From the NCBI RefSeq assembly GCF_007830235.1, contig NZ_VLKI01000008.1:50515-114514 (forward strand): DNA of 64,000 bases, in the 5' to 3' direction. This document shows positions 1 through 8,164 of this stretch, piece by piece. The notes below the pieces were generated by a model. That model was not told where the DNA came from. It did no database searches and was given only the letters and a program-made list of their open reading frames with translations. Made by a program: the position numbers and the translations under genes. The DNA is from Cytobacillus oceanisediminis (lineage in GTDB: Bacteria; Bacillota; Bacilli; Bacillales; Cytobacillaceae). Position 1 is the stretch's first letter. The number at the start of each line of letters is the position of its first letter.

Positions 1-130
1 GCGCGGCTTCTTTTGATTTGTGCGCGGCTTCTCCTCTTTTGCCGGGGCTGCCAGCTTTGCGCGTGCAATCGACCTGGTTTCGTGCGGATCCGCAAACTTT
101 GTGCGCGAATATAACTCGTTTACGCGCGAT
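1..130. repeat. Degenerate 21-bp-period tandem repeat, cut by window start
   Basis: Seven units can be read, starting at 1, 22, 43 (18 bp), 61, 82, 103 and 124. Most begin GCGCG, GCGTG or GTGCG and end TTTGT, TTTGC, TTTC or TTTAC. The period is 21 bp, so a frame crossing it gives a heptad-like pattern without coding value, and stops occur. The array continues beyond the left edge. I see no ribosome-binding site or conserved protein here. Confidence 0.7.
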
Positions 131-158
131 TGTTCATCAGCACGCTCTTCATCCACAT

Positions 159-193
159 AAAAAAAGGCAAGCATCCGCTGCTTGCCTTTTTTC
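159..193 (-). terminator. Rho-independent terminator after the small spore-type gene
   Basis: The arms GGCAAGCA (166-173) and TGCTTGCC (180-187) form a perfect 8-bp stem. It has A-runs on the left and T-runs on the right, so it can work in both directions. It lies directly after the stop codon at 195. Confidence 0.8.
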
Positions 194-194
194 G

Positions 195-374
195 TTATTG
201 CCCTTTATATTGGCCGTTATTTTTTGGTGCTTTTTCTTTTTTGGCTTTATCTTTATGAATTTTGTTTGTTTCCGCGCTGCCGAATTCATGTGAGAATTCA
301 GAATCGATAACAGCGGAATCGAAGCCTTTTTTATTTTTTTGCTGAGGATCGTTTTTCTTTGTTCTTTTAGCCAC
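195..374 (-). CDS. Small hydrophilic spore-type protein (59 aa)
   Basis: This encodes a 59-residue, Lys/Asn/Gln-rich protein without membrane segments. It begins MAKRTKK and has a central DSEFSHEF motif (about residues 25-32). Short EFS-x-E motifs like this occur in small Bacillus spore or hydrophilic proteins such as SspO and YfhD, so a spore-core or forespore role is inferred, not shown. The start is taken as GTG at 374 because a GGGGG ribosome-binding site lies 8 bases upstream. A longer reading from 395 would place that site inside the coding region. A protein of the same style, MAKR...EFSAEF, is encoded at 58170-58483. A terminator follows at once, so it is monocistronic. Confidence 0.65.
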   Translation of the reverse strand: MAKRTKKNDPQQKNKKGFDSAVIDSEFSHEFGSAETNKIHKDKAKKEKAPKNNGQYKGQ

Positions 375-466
375 AAGCCTAACCCCCTTTTTCATCTTCT
401 TTGTTATTTTGAAGTGAATGTGAGGGCTTTATGCATTAACTCCATTACCAATGATTTCTGGCTGCG

Positions 467-1345
467 TTACTTATTCCAATATTTATATAATGCTTGTGTG
501 CCGCTGTTTTCTTCGCCTTCTTCAGCAAGCTGAGCATACATTTTTTTCGCAAGTGCGAGGCCTGGTGTCAACATGCCCATTGCTTCCGCTTCTTGCAGGG
601 CAATGTTCATATCTTTGATAAAGTGTTTTATATAAAAGCCCGGTTCAAAGTTGCCATCTATCATTCTTGGCGCAAGGTTTGATAATGACCAGCTGCCAGC
701 TGCTCCCGAAGATATGCTCTGCAGAACGTTTTTTGGATCTAAACCGGCTTTTTCAGCGTAAACGATCGCTTCACAGACTCCTATCATATTTGACGCAATC
801 GCGATTTGGTTGCACATTTTTGTATGCTGCCCGGAGCCAGCTTTACCTTGATATACAATATTTGTTCCAAGGAGATTGAAAATTGGTTCGACTGCCAGGA
901 AGGCTTCCCTGTCTCCGCCAACCATAACCGAAAGTTTGGCTTCTTTAGCTCCAATATCCCCGCCTGAAACAGGAGCGTCCAAAGCTTGCATACCTTTTTT
1001 GGCAGCTTCCTCAGATAATCTTTTAGCAAGCGTTGGTGTTGAGGTCGTCATGTCTATTACATATGTATTTTCTTTGCCATTCGTTATAATGCCATTTTCC
1101 CCAAGGTACACTTCCTCCACGTCAGCAGGATAACCGACAATGGTAATGATAACATTTGCTTTTTGCGCAACCTCCAGTGGTGTTTCTGCCCATTCAGCCC
1201 CGCTCTCTAATAGATCTGATGCCTTTTCTTTGGTTCTGGTATAAACAACTAATGGATATCCAGCCTTTAAAAGATGACCCGCCATGCTTTTGCCCATTAC
1301 TCCTGTTCCAATAAAGCCGACAACTGTATTCTCTGGTGAAATCAT
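467..1345 (-). CDS. ykwC: NAD(P)-dependent beta-hydroxyacid dehydrogenase (YkwC type)
   Basis: This is a cytosolic oxidoreductase of the 3-hydroxyisobutyrate/6-phosphogluconate dehydrogenase superfamily, 292 aa, normal length. The N-terminal Rossmann motif FIGTGVMG (residues 11-18) binds NAD(P). The substrate-binding signature DAPVSGG is at 123-129, and the probable catalytic lysine K176 lies in GQHTKMCNQ. The C-terminal half is the all-helical dimerisation domain. The closest match I recognise is B. subtilis YkwC, whose substrate is not firmly known; 3-hydroxyisobutyrate, tartronate semialdehyde or a related hydroxyacid are options. A GAGGAG site precedes the ATG. It has no operon partner. 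Confidence 0.88.
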   Translation of the reverse strand: MISPENTVVGFIGTGVMGKSMAGHLLKAGYPLVVYTRTKEKASDLLESGAEWAETPLEVAQKANVIITIVGYPADVEEVYLGENGIITNGKENTYVIDMTTSTPTLAKRLSEEAAKKGMQALDAPVSGGDIGAKEAKLSVMVGGDREAFLAVEPIFNLLGTNIVYQGKAGSGQHTKMCNQIAIASNMIGVCEAIVYAEKAGLDPKNVLQSISSGAAGSWSLSNLAPRMIDGNFEPGFYIKHFIKDMNIALQEAEAMGMLTPGLALAKKMYAQLAEEGEENSGTQALYKYWNK

Positions 1346-1438
1346 TTATTGACCCCTCTCCTCTTTAAAGTATCTGAATTTTTACTATTAATTCTAGCAC
1401 TTCTTCTGCCCTATTAAAATAAAAAAGGTCTCGACACG

Positions 1439-1464
1439 ACAAAAGACCAGGCAAATGCCTGGTC
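1439..1464 (-). terminator. Terminator downstream of the lipoprotein gene
   Basis: GACCAGGC (1445-1452) pairs with GCCTGGTC (1457-1464) around an AAAT loop. On the minus strand the hairpin is followed by TTTT. It ends the transcript of the lipoprotein gene at 1572-2033. Confidence 0.65.
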
Positions 1465-1571
1465 CATCTCCAATTTTATGCGCGTACTTTATAATACCCA
1501 AAATTGGCCAAAATAAACGCTTTTTTATAAATATGCTATAGAAGTTTTTAAATTTTTTTATGATCAGCCCT

Positions 1572-2033
1572 CTATAACTGGGAAGAAAAGTTATTTAAGA
1601 ATGCTCGTGCGATTACTTCATCATCATTAATGATTTCCACCGAAACGGCATCTTCATTAACAATCATGTCTTCTATTTCAAATACATGCAAGTCTTCATT
1701 CAGGGGAATTGGATTCATAAAAATAAAATTTCCCTTTTCATTGTTTACTTCAATGTATTCACCGTCAATGATGGTGTCTTCCCCATAAACGACTTCATCC
1801 GTGCCCAGTGCTGCTGCCAGTTTTTCATTATGTATCGATACTTTAACTTTGTATAACTCTTCTTCCGAAAGGATTTTATCATTAATTTTAAAACGGAATT
1901 GCAGCTCATTGTTTTTAGTCAGCAAGGCTTCAGCGTGGCTGTTGACTATCGACCGCTGTGAGTCCTGTATGCATCCTGCAAGCGTAAATGTCAACAAAGC
2001 GGTTAGAAGCAAAGTCAAACTCTTTTTTTTCAT
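1572..2033 (-). CDS. Putative lipoprotein, function unknown (153 aa)
   Basis: The first 21 residues are a type II signal peptide: MKKK, a hydrophobic stretch and the lipobox LAGC with the acylated cysteine at about 21. The mature protein would be anchored outside the membrane. The remaining 130 residues are acidic and beta-rich in appearance, with no motif I recognise. The AAAGGAGG ribosome-binding site is well placed. It lies between ykwC and a small peptide gene, each with its own terminator, so it is probably a single-gene unit. Confidence 0.75.
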   Translation of the reverse strand: MKKKSLTLLLTALLTFTLAGCIQDSQRSIVNSHAEALLTKNNELQFRFKINDKILSEEELYKVKVSIHNEKLAAALGTDEVVYGEDTIIDGEYIEVNNEKGNFIFMNPIPLNEDLHVFEIEDMIVNEDAVSVEIINDDEVIARAFLNNFSSQL

Positions 2034-2124
2034 GTAAGATTCCTCCTTTTTTCATTACCTTTTCCTTTCGGCCCTGACAATAAACCCCAATTCCAAAAAA
2101 CTATTTTAAGGCTTTGCAAAAAAT

Positions 2125-2154
2125 AAATAAAAAAAGCCCTAGCTTGGGCTTTTT
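2125..2154 (-). terminator. Terminator of the 38-aa peptide gene
   Basis: AAAAAGCCC (2131-2139) and GGGCTTTTT (2146-2154) form the stem. The stop codon of the small gene at 2153-2269 overlaps the hairpin, so stop and terminator are merged. Confidence 0.75.
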
Positions 2155-2269
2155 AATGAAGTACACGGCTTAAAAAGGACCTTTGTTTTTCATATAACTC
2201 ATTAGTCTGCTTCTCCTTCATGCTTATATATCGATCATGAAACAGAAAGCTGATTATTATCGTAATCAT
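2153..2269 (-). CDS. Small peptide with hydrophobic N-terminus (38 aa)
   Basis: The peptide starts MITIIISFLFHDRY, a short hydrophobic segment, followed by a charged Lys/Glu/Arg tail. It could be a small membrane-associated peptide. Support comes from a good AAAGGAGAG site 7 bases before the ATG, an upstream TATAAT box (2302-2307) and a terminator overlapping the stop. I recognise no family. A competing 13-codon frame beginning at the ATG three bases after the ribosome-binding site also exists, but it is too close to that site. Confidence 0.5.
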   Translation of the reverse strand: MITIIISFLFHDRYISMKEKQTNELYEKQRSFLSRVLH

Positions 2270-2301
2270 TTTCCATCTCTCCTTTTACAAGTAATAACTT
2301 A

Positions 2302-2330
2302 ATTATAGGGGAGTTTTAAAGGATGGATAA
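2302..2330 (-). promoter_or_regulatory. Sigma-A-type promoter for the 38-aa peptide
   Basis: On the minus strand a perfect TATAAT (2307-2302) lies 17 bases after TTATCC, a weak -35. The start codon is about 30 bases downstream. Confidence 0.5.
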
Positions 2331-2393
2331 CAATCATTAGAAGTGAATACTTTCATTCTTAAGTCTGGTCTTCTGCTTCATCCCGAGAACGAT

Positions 2394-2424
2394 AAAAAAT
2401 AAACCGGCCTTTGCCAGGCCGGCT
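2394..2424 (-). terminator. Terminator of ptsHI
   Basis: CCGGCCT (2404-2410) pairs with AGGCCGG (2416-2422) around TTGCC, followed on the minus strand by a T-rich stretch. It is about 100 bases beyond the ptsI stop. Confidence 0.7.
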
Positions 2425-2526
2425 TAAAAAGGGGGGAAAATGAGAATGATCAGCTTACTTAAGTCTTACCTAAGTGCTTACTTCTTATTTACCCGGGAAA
2501 CCTTATTTAAAACTTATATTTTTATT

Positions 2527-4251
2527 TCAATTTGATGACAATTTTGTTGCTTCTTTTACAGCTTGTACTACTTCTTTGGCTGTATTCATGAGAAGCGCTT
2601 TTTCTGCTAGTGCTTCCATGTCCTTTTTGTTAAGGTGGCTGATTTGGGAACGAGCCTTCAATATTGAAGTAGCGCTCATTGAGAACTCATCAAGCCCCAA
2701 TCCTAAAAGCAATGGGATCGCTGTTTCGTCCCCAGCCATTTCTCCGCACATGCCAGCCCATTTTCCTTCTTTATGAGCTGCGTCGATTACCATTTTAACC
2801 AATCGCAAAATCGCTGGGTTATACGGCTGGTAAAGGTAAGATACACGCTCATTCATCCGGTCTGCAGCCATTGTGTATTGAATCAAGTCATTTGTTCCTA
2901 CACTGAAGAAATCGACTTCTTTTGCAAATTGCTCAGCCATAACTGCAGTTGAAGGAATTTCAACCATAATCCCAATTTCAATATGGTCTGCAACCTTTAT
3001 TCCTTCGCTTACAAGCTTTTGCTTTTCTTCTTCTAGGATTGCTTTGCCTTGGCGGAATTCATCAAGTGTAGCAATCATCGGGAACATGATTTTCAGGTTT
3101 CCATAGGAACTGGCTCTTAACAAAGCTCTTAATTGAGTCCGGAAAATATTCTGTTCTTCAAGACATAAGCGGATTGCACGGAAACCAAGGAATGGGTTCA
3201 TTTCCTTTGGAAGATTTAAATATGGAAGCTCTTTGTCCCCGCCAATGTCCAATGTGCGGACAACAACCGGTTTTCCTTCCATGCCTTCAAGGACAGCTTT
3301 ATAGGATTCGAACTGCTCCTCTTCAGTCGGAAGCTGGTCTCTTCCCATATATAAAAATTCGGTACGGTAAAGGCCGATGCCTTCGCCGCCATTTTCAATT
3401 ACACCTTTAAGATCTTTAGGAGTACCAATGTTTGCAGCCAATTCAACATGGTGGCCATCAGCAGAAACTGATTTTTCGTTAACAAGCTTGGCCCACTCAG
3501 CCTTTTGCTCCTCAAACTTGCGGTGTTCTTCTTCATACTCGGCTACTGCCTCTGGGGTAGGATTAATATGTACAAGGCCTTTTAATCCATCCACAATGAC
3601 TAGGTCGCCATTTTTAATTTGCTTCGTTGATTCCTTTGTGCCCACAACAGCTGGGATTTCCATGGAACGAGCCATGATGGCAGAGTGCGAAGTTCTGCCG
3701 CCAATATCAGTTGTAAACCCTTTAACAAATTGGCGGTTTAACTGAGCCGTATCGGAAGGAGTCAAGTCTTCAGCAATGATGATCACTTCTTCAGCAATCA
3801 TGCTTGGATTAGCAATTTGAACGCCAAGCAAATGGGAAAGTACACGTTTGGTTACGTCACGGATATCCGCAGCACGTTCTTTCATGTATTCATTGTCCAT
3901 TTGTTCAAACATTGTAATGAACATATCTGCTGTTTCTTTTAAAGCAGATTCAGCATTGACTTTATCAGTCTTAATTTTATCTTCAATAGGCGAGATTAAT
4001 TCCGGATCGCTTAGAACCAGCAGGTGAGCATCGAAAATAGCCGCTTTATCGGCGCCAAGCTCTTTATGGGCATTATCGCGGATTACTTCTAATTCACCTT
4101 TAGATGCAGTTAGGGCAGCCTGGAAGCGTTCAACCTCCTGTGCAGCATCTTCTACTGTCTTTTTGCCAAAAGAAAGATCCGGCTCAACCAAACGGTATGC
4201 TTTAGCTATTGCGATACCGCTTGATGCCGCAATTCCATTTAAAAAGCTCAT
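2527..4251 (-). CDS. ptsI: PTS enzyme I (phosphoenolpyruvate-protein phosphotransferase)
   Basis: Enzyme I takes phosphate from phosphoenolpyruvate and passes it to HPr, the first step of all PTS sugar uptake. At 574 aa it is full length. The phosphorylated histidine is H189 in [13 protein letters not shown]. An N-terminal HPr-binding helical domain precedes it. The C-terminal PEP-binding TIM barrel contains the [12 protein letters not shown] block and the active-site cysteine in GMCGEMAGD. The start codon overlaps the ptsH stop by one base (TAATG), which indicates translational coupling. No ptsG gene lies upstream, unlike the B. subtilis ptsGHI operon. Confidence 0.97.
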   Translation of the reverse strand: MSFLNGIAASSGIAIAKAYRLVEPDLSFGKKTVEDAAQEVERFQAALTASKGELEVIRDNAHKELGADKAAIFDAHLLVLSDPELISPIEDKIKTDKVNAESALKETADMFITMFEQMDNEYMKERAADIRDVTKRVLSHLLGVQIANPSMIAEEVIIIAEDLTPSDTAQLNRQFVKGFTTDIGGRTSHSAIMARSMEIPAVVGTKESTKQIKNGDLVIVDGLKGLVHINPTPEAVAEYEEEHRKFEEQKAEWAKLVNEKSVSADGHHVELAANIGTPKDLKGVIENGGEGIGLYRTEFLYMGRDQLPTEEEQFESYKAVLEGMEGKPVVVRTLDIGGDKELPYLNLPKEMNPFLGFRAIRLCLEEQNIFRTQLRALLRASSYGNLKIMFPMIATLDEFRQGKAILEEEKQKLVSEGIKVADHIEIGIMVEIPSTAVMAEQFAKEVDFFSVGTNDLIQYTMAADRMNERVSYLYQPYNPAILRLVKMVIDAAHKEGKWAGMCGEMAGDETAIPLLLGLGLDEFSMSATSILKARSQISHLNKKDMEALAEKALLMNTAKEVVQAVKEATKLSSN

Positions 4252-4517
4252 TATTCAGCCAAACCTTCTTTTTTCAATGTTTCTTCAAGGCTATTAAGAG
4301 CATCCTGCTCATCGTTGCCTTCAGCAATGATCGTGATATCTGCACCTTGTCCAACGCCTAAAGACATAACACCCATGATTGATTTCAAGTTTACTTTCTT
4401 TTCTTTGTACTCCAGGTGGATTTCAGAATCGAACTTGCTTGCTGCTTGTACAAGCATTGTAGCTGGACGAGCGTGAATTCCTGTTTCTGCAGTTACTTTG
4501 AATTGTTTTTGAACCAT
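4251..4517 (-). CDS. ptsH: Phosphocarrier protein HPr
   Basis: HPr (88 aa) carries phosphate from enzyme I to the sugar-specific EII proteins. In Firmicutes it is also the signal for carbon catabolite repression. Both phosphorylation sites are visible: H15 in GIHARPA (enzyme I) and S46 in [11 protein letters not shown] (HPr kinase). P-Ser46-HPr acts with CcpA on cre sites, and possible cre sites occur upstream (4851-4864) and before fixABCX. It is the first gene of a ptsH-ptsI operon, with an AAGGGG ribosome-binding site. Confidence 0.98.
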   Translation of the reverse strand: MVQKQFKVTAETGIHARPATMLVQAASKFDSEIHLEYKEKKVNLKSIMGVMSLGVGQGADITIIAEGNDEQDALNSLEETLKKEGLAE

Positions 4518-4911
4518 ATTGGATCAATCCCCTTCTTATAAAATAAATTTAAATTAAGTTAAGATGTGCAAGGCGTTGCCCCACTAACTTAAAAAAGCGC
4601 GGAACCAGAAAAAAATTTGCGATAACAGCAGCAGGAAGAAATTATTAAAATCATGCCGGGAGCTTTCTGTCCTATATGCTGTTTTATTTTTTCCAATGGC
4701 CATTTATTCATGTATTGTAATCGGGAAATTTTCCCGGCAAATATTTAAGTCATCAGACAACTTACATCTCAGACAAAAGAATAGCATTTCAGATACATTT
4801 AGACAATGAAAAAACCATAATTTTTCGGGTTTGTTCACACTTTTTTCAGTTAAACGCTTTCATTTTCCAATCATTTCATTTCTTTTAGCACATACCAGGA
4901 TTCGTTAATTC
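4518..4911 (-). promoter_or_regulatory. ptsHI upstream region with promoter and operator-like sites
   Basis: These 394 bases hold no gene. On the minus strand I see TTGTCT-17-TATTCT (about 4776-4806) as a possible sigma-A promoter and a cre-like TGAAAGCGTTTAAC (4851-4864). A perfect dyad with 7-bp arms, CGGGAAATTTTCCCG, is at 4722-4736. AGACAA occurs three times at 4755, 4771 and 4801. The functional roles are inferred. Confidence 0.4.
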
Positions 4912-5217
4912 CTATTCAGTTTTTTTCACTATAATGGGACGATACTTATTCCGCTTTCGCAAAGTTTTTGCTTTTTCTTTATAGTGCAAAATGTTGTAGC
5001 TTATTCTCATTTTTGAAATGGTGCCTTTCAGGGCTGTTGCATGGTCTTCTTCTTTGCCGGTATAAATATTAACAAGGTCGGCAACCGAGCGTGCCAGCAT
5101 TTCGATTACATTCTTTAAGTCTTCCGGATTATAAGCAATATTATCTTCCATTAACTGCTCCAATATATCATCCGATAGGCATTTCACTCTGTTCGCTCTG
5201 TCTTTTTCCAAATTCAT
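4912..5217 (-). CDS. Hypothetical protein (101 aa)
   Basis: This encodes a 101-residue soluble protein, mostly helical in appearance, with an acidic first half and a strongly basic C-terminus (KEKAKTLRKRNKYRPIIVKK). I recognise no family. A GGCGGG ribosome-binding site sits well before the ATG. It lies between fetB and ptsH on the same strand, but gaps of 90 bases and 394 bases separate it from both. The length, codon use and ribosome-binding site make it likely to be real. Confidence 0.6.
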   Translation of the reverse strand: MNLEKDRANRVKCLSDDILEQLMEDNIAYNPEDLKNVIEMLARSVADLVNIYTGKEEDHATALKGTISKMRISYNILHYKEKAKTLRKRNKYRPIIVKKTE

Positions 5218-5307
5218 TTTTCATCCCGCCTTTATTTATTGATGCTTAAAATATATGCGGGGGAAAAGAGTGAAATGCTGCAAGTGAGGTGGTCCACCCC
5301 TTTAATG

Positions 5308-6102
5308 TTAATTTCCTTCAGGCAAAAATTGCGCATCTTTATTAAAGAAGGTTTTATAAGCCAAAAGAATAAAGATAATCACGGATAACCCAACACTTCC
5401 AAGAATGCCAAGCAAGATGACAATTTGATATTCAATAGCCAATAACGGACTCACCCCTGAAAGGATTTGCCCCGTCATCATTCCCGGCAAAAAGATAATG
5501 CCCATCCCAAGCATGTTATTGATTGTCGGCAAAATAGCTGAATCAAAGGCATGGTTAACATATGGCTTTACCGCTGCTTTCGGATCAGCACCGAGCATTA
5601 ACGCACCTTCGATCATATCTCTTTGTGTTTTAAATGCTTGCAGTAGTTCCTTAACACTCAGTGTAATCCCGGTCATCGAATTTCCGATGATCATCCCGGC
5701 AATTGGAATAAAGTACCGGGGGTCATACCACGGTTCAAAGTTTATAACGACAAAATTAAAAAATAGCAGGCAAAACATTGTACCTGTAATCATGGAAATG
5801 GCGATTGTTTTTTTCAGGCTTCCTGGAAGCGGGATACCTGCCTGCTTAAAAATGGTATGGATCGCAAAGCTCTCCATAATAATGATAACAACCAAGGTTA
5901 ATGCCGGATTTGAAAATTCGAACAGATAGGTTAAAACATAGCCTGCAATCGCAAGCTGCAGCGTCATTCTGAAGGTAGCAATCATGAGTTTTTTTTCGCG
6001 TGCTATCCCTCTCATTCTAAAAATAAAAATGAGCAAAAGGACGAAGACATAAGCTGATATAAGCCTCCAAAGTTCTATATCTATGATTCCGCTGTTCTCC
6101 AT
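5308..6102 (-). CDS. fetB: FetB-type ABC transporter permease
   Basis: This is a 264-residue polytopic membrane protein with about seven hydrophobic helices, the permease half of a FetAB (YbbLM-type) ABC exporter. In Escherichia coli FetAB is linked to iron export and oxidative-stress resistance. In other bacteria the pair is annotated only as a putative metal exporter, so the substrate is inferred. The motif block PIAGMIIGNSMTG in mid-protein and the LPTINNMLGMGIIFLPGMMTG block are typical of the family. It follows the ATPase gene by 16 bases. The AGGGGG ribosome-binding site precedes ATG at 6102. Confidence 0.85.
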   Translation of the reverse strand: MENSGIIDIELWRLISAYVFVLLLIFIFRMRGIAREKKLMIATFRMTLQLAIAGYVLTYLFEFSNPALTLVVIIIMESFAIHTIFKQAGIPLPGSLKKTIAISMITGTMFCLLFFNFVVINFEPWYDPRYFIPIAGMIIGNSMTGITLSVKELLQAFKTQRDMIEGALMLGADPKAAVKPYVNHAFDSAILPTINNMLGMGIIFLPGMMTGQILSGVSPLLAIEYQIVILLGILGSVGLSVIIFILLAYKTFFNKDAQFLPEGN

Positions 6103-6118
6103 AGCTGCACCCCCTGGT

Positions 6119-6766
6119 TTAAAATTTCACATTCTCCTGCAGCTCGAGCAAATCGATTATTTCCTCCCCAAAATGATCGATTGCTTTTTTTGAATGAGTA
6201 ATCATAATAATAGAAGCCTGCTTTTTTTTGGCTTCGGTAATGAAGTTATCCAAAACATTTAATTCTGTTTCTTCATCCAGTGCGGAAGTAGGCTCATCCA
6301 GCAGATAAACTTCAGTTTCCATCAGCAGAACCCTTGCCAATGCCAATCGCTGTCTCTCCCCGCCTGAAAGATTGCCGGAATCATCATTCAGTTCCTTTTC
6401 CAGTTGCATTTTATGTATAGCCTGCTCAAGAGCCATATCCTCCACGGGATCTTTTTTCGTCAGCTTAAATCCCATATGCAGATTTTCCTTGATCGTGCCG
6501 GGAAAAATTAATGGAGTTTGCGATAGCATGATTACCTTTCTTCTAAGCTGGATGGAATCTATATCTTCCAATGAGGTATCTTTGTAATAAATCTCACCTG
6601 TATCCGGGGAAAGCATTTTGTTCATCATTTTTAGCAATGTGGATTTTCCTGCACCGCTTTCTCCCATAATACAAGTTACCTTCCCTGCCTTAATCTCAAT
6701 GTAAGGTACGTTAAGAATGTCTTTATAGCGAAGGTTCCTTATGGCAAATAAAGAAAGTCTATTCAT
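6119..6766 (-). CDS. fetA: FetA-type ABC transporter ATP-binding protein
   Basis: This is a 215-residue ABC ATPase. Walker A is GESGAGKST (about residue 35), the signature is LSGGERQR, Walker B with the catalytic Glu is VYLLDEPTSALD, and the switch His is in MITHSKK. It powers the FetB permease encoded just downstream. ATG at 6766 is chosen because AAAGGAG lies six bases before it; an ATG two codons earlier would be too close to that site. The pair forms a two-gene operon. Confidence 0.87.
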   Translation of the reverse strand: MNRLSLFAIRNLRYKDILNVPYIEIKAGKVTCIMGESGAGKSTLLKMMNKMLSPDTGEIYYKDTSLEDIDSIQLRRKVIMLSQTPLIFPGTIKENLHMGFKLTKKDPVEDMALEQAIHKMQLEKELNDDSGNLSGGERQRLALARVLLMETEVYLLDEPTSALDEETELNVLDNFITEAKKKQASIIMITHSKKAIDHFGEEIIDLLELQENVKF

Positions 6767-6849
6767 AGGCATCTCCTTTTCAACTCCCCTTTACCCAGTA
6801 TGATATCCACTTAATCACAAAAGCTATGTGTATGCTTCCTATCAATAGA

Positions 6850-6883
6850 AAAGCAAAACCCTTTCCCATGTTGGAAAAAGGCT
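6850..6883 (-). terminator. Probable terminator of the MoxR/DUF58/DUF4129 operon
   Basis: The stretch CCTTTCC...GGAAAAAGG forms an imperfect hairpin about 30 bases past the DUF4129 gene stop. On the minus strand it runs into a T-rich tail. Confidence 0.5.
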
Positions 6884-6913
6884 TTACTACATACTATCTT
6901 TTTCAAATATTTT

Positions 6914-8164
6914 TTAAGAGAAGCTGCTTTTTTGTTTGGCACGCTCCTCTTTGACAACTTTTTTCTTTATTTCTTTGAGTTCATTTTTCTTTTTCTCGAC
7001 TTCCTGCTTAAACTCATTGAAATTGCCGTTATCTTCAGGAGTGCTGTAACGGACCTTCTCATAAACAGTTATTATCTTGTCACAGTCCTTTAACCCAATT
7101 CGCCCCATCCATTCAGATAAGCTTTCAAACTCATACCGGCCAAGCTGAAGCTTCTCCGCAAACTTCTCCAAATGATAAATTTCCTTGCGAATCCGATTTT
7201 CCGGTAATCTATTTTTAAACCTGCGCAATGGCAAAATTCCTCCATCAGCAGCCTGCTTGCTCATGCTATAGGAGGTGGAATCTGTCTCCTTGCGTTCCGA
7301 TCTGACAAGCTTATTTTTTTTATAAATATAAAAAAACAAATATACTAACACCGCAATAAAAAGACCCGTTAATAACATAACAGGATCAAAAAAGTGCTCA
7401 CTTTCTCGAAGTTCAACAGCTTCCTCAGGTAGCTCTGTTTTTTCCTCGTTTTCATTTTCAGCAAAGAGTTTCATTTCTTCTGTCCAGTCTTGCTTTTCTG
7501 CCCAATTAAAGAATGGGGATGCAGTTAATGCAGCTGCTGAAGCAATTATTTTTAGAACACCAAAAAATAGCGTCTTAAAAAGATTCATGCCAGAAGCAAA
7601 CAATAACCCGGCAGCTCCGATAAGGCAGGACAAGGAAATAAAATACAGTAAGAATTTTTTCTTTTCCTCTTTTTCAGCATCTGAATCAAGAAGACGCTTA
7701 ATAAAACCGCCTGCAATAAGGAAAAACAGCTCAAGAAGCATCAACCCAACAATCTCGCCTGTATAAATCCCTGATAAGATTGCTGAAAAAATAAGCAGAA
7801 ATGTGCCAGTGAAAATTGTTAGCAGGGTCCATTTACCCTCTAATTGCGTGTCATATTCATTAAAGTTAGCAAGCGTTCTCCAAAATACAAAAAAAACAAG
7901 CAGCAGATTAAATAGGACTGAAAAAGAGAGAAGGTTCCCCGTGACAAATATATATGGCATTACCATTACAAAAAATAGAATCCTTGCCTTTTCCTTATAT
8001 CTGTTAAGAAGGAAAGTAAACATTAATGCTGCCGGGAAAACAAGAATAAAATACTTTAATAAAGGAACTTCTGTCTCTTTGGCCATATAAATAGGAAATA
8101 GAAGCAGCGCCCCAAAAATGATTTCTATCCCAAGAAGGTAGGTAACTTCAAACAGCTTTTTCAT
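6914..8164 (-). CDS. Membrane protein with C-terminal DUF4129
   Basis: This encodes 416 residues with about seven membrane segments in residues 1-215. A soluble loop, another membrane helix near 265-285 and a C-terminal cytoplasmic DUF4129-like domain (about 335-400, YHLEKFAEKLQLGRYE...) follow. Many Firmicutes have moxR-DUF58-transglutaminase operons in which a DUF4129 domain follows the transglutaminase. Here the transglutaminase core (Cys-His-Asp) is not visible and the gene stands as a membrane plus DUF4129 protein. Its start overlaps the DUF58 stop by four bases, so the three genes are coupled. The biochemical role is unknown. Confidence 0.75.
   Translation of the reverse strand: MKKLFEVTYLLGIEIIFGALLLFPIYMAKETEVPLLKYFILVFPAALMFTFLLNRYKEKARILFFVMVMPYIFVTGNLLSFSVLFNLLLVFFVFWRTLANFNEYDTQLEGKWTLLTIFTGTFLLIFSAILSGIYTGEIVGLMLLELFFLIAGGFIKRLLDSDAEKEEKKKFLLYFISLSCLIGAAGLLFASGMNLFKTLFFGVLKIIASAAALTASPFFNWAEKQDWTEEMKLFAENENEEKTELPEEAVELRESEHFFDPVMLLTGLFIAVLVYLFFYIYKKNKLVRSERKETDSTSYSMSKQAADGGILPLRRFKNRLPENRIRKEIYHLEKFAEKLQLGRYEFESLSEWMGRIGLKDCDKIITVYEKVRYSTPEDNGNFNEFKQEVEKKKNELKEIKKKVVKEERAKQKSSFS

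Noticed and set aside
18-293. Frame of 91 codons through the 21-bp repeats.
   Set aside because: It is driven by the repeat, crosses a terminator and has no ribosome-binding site.
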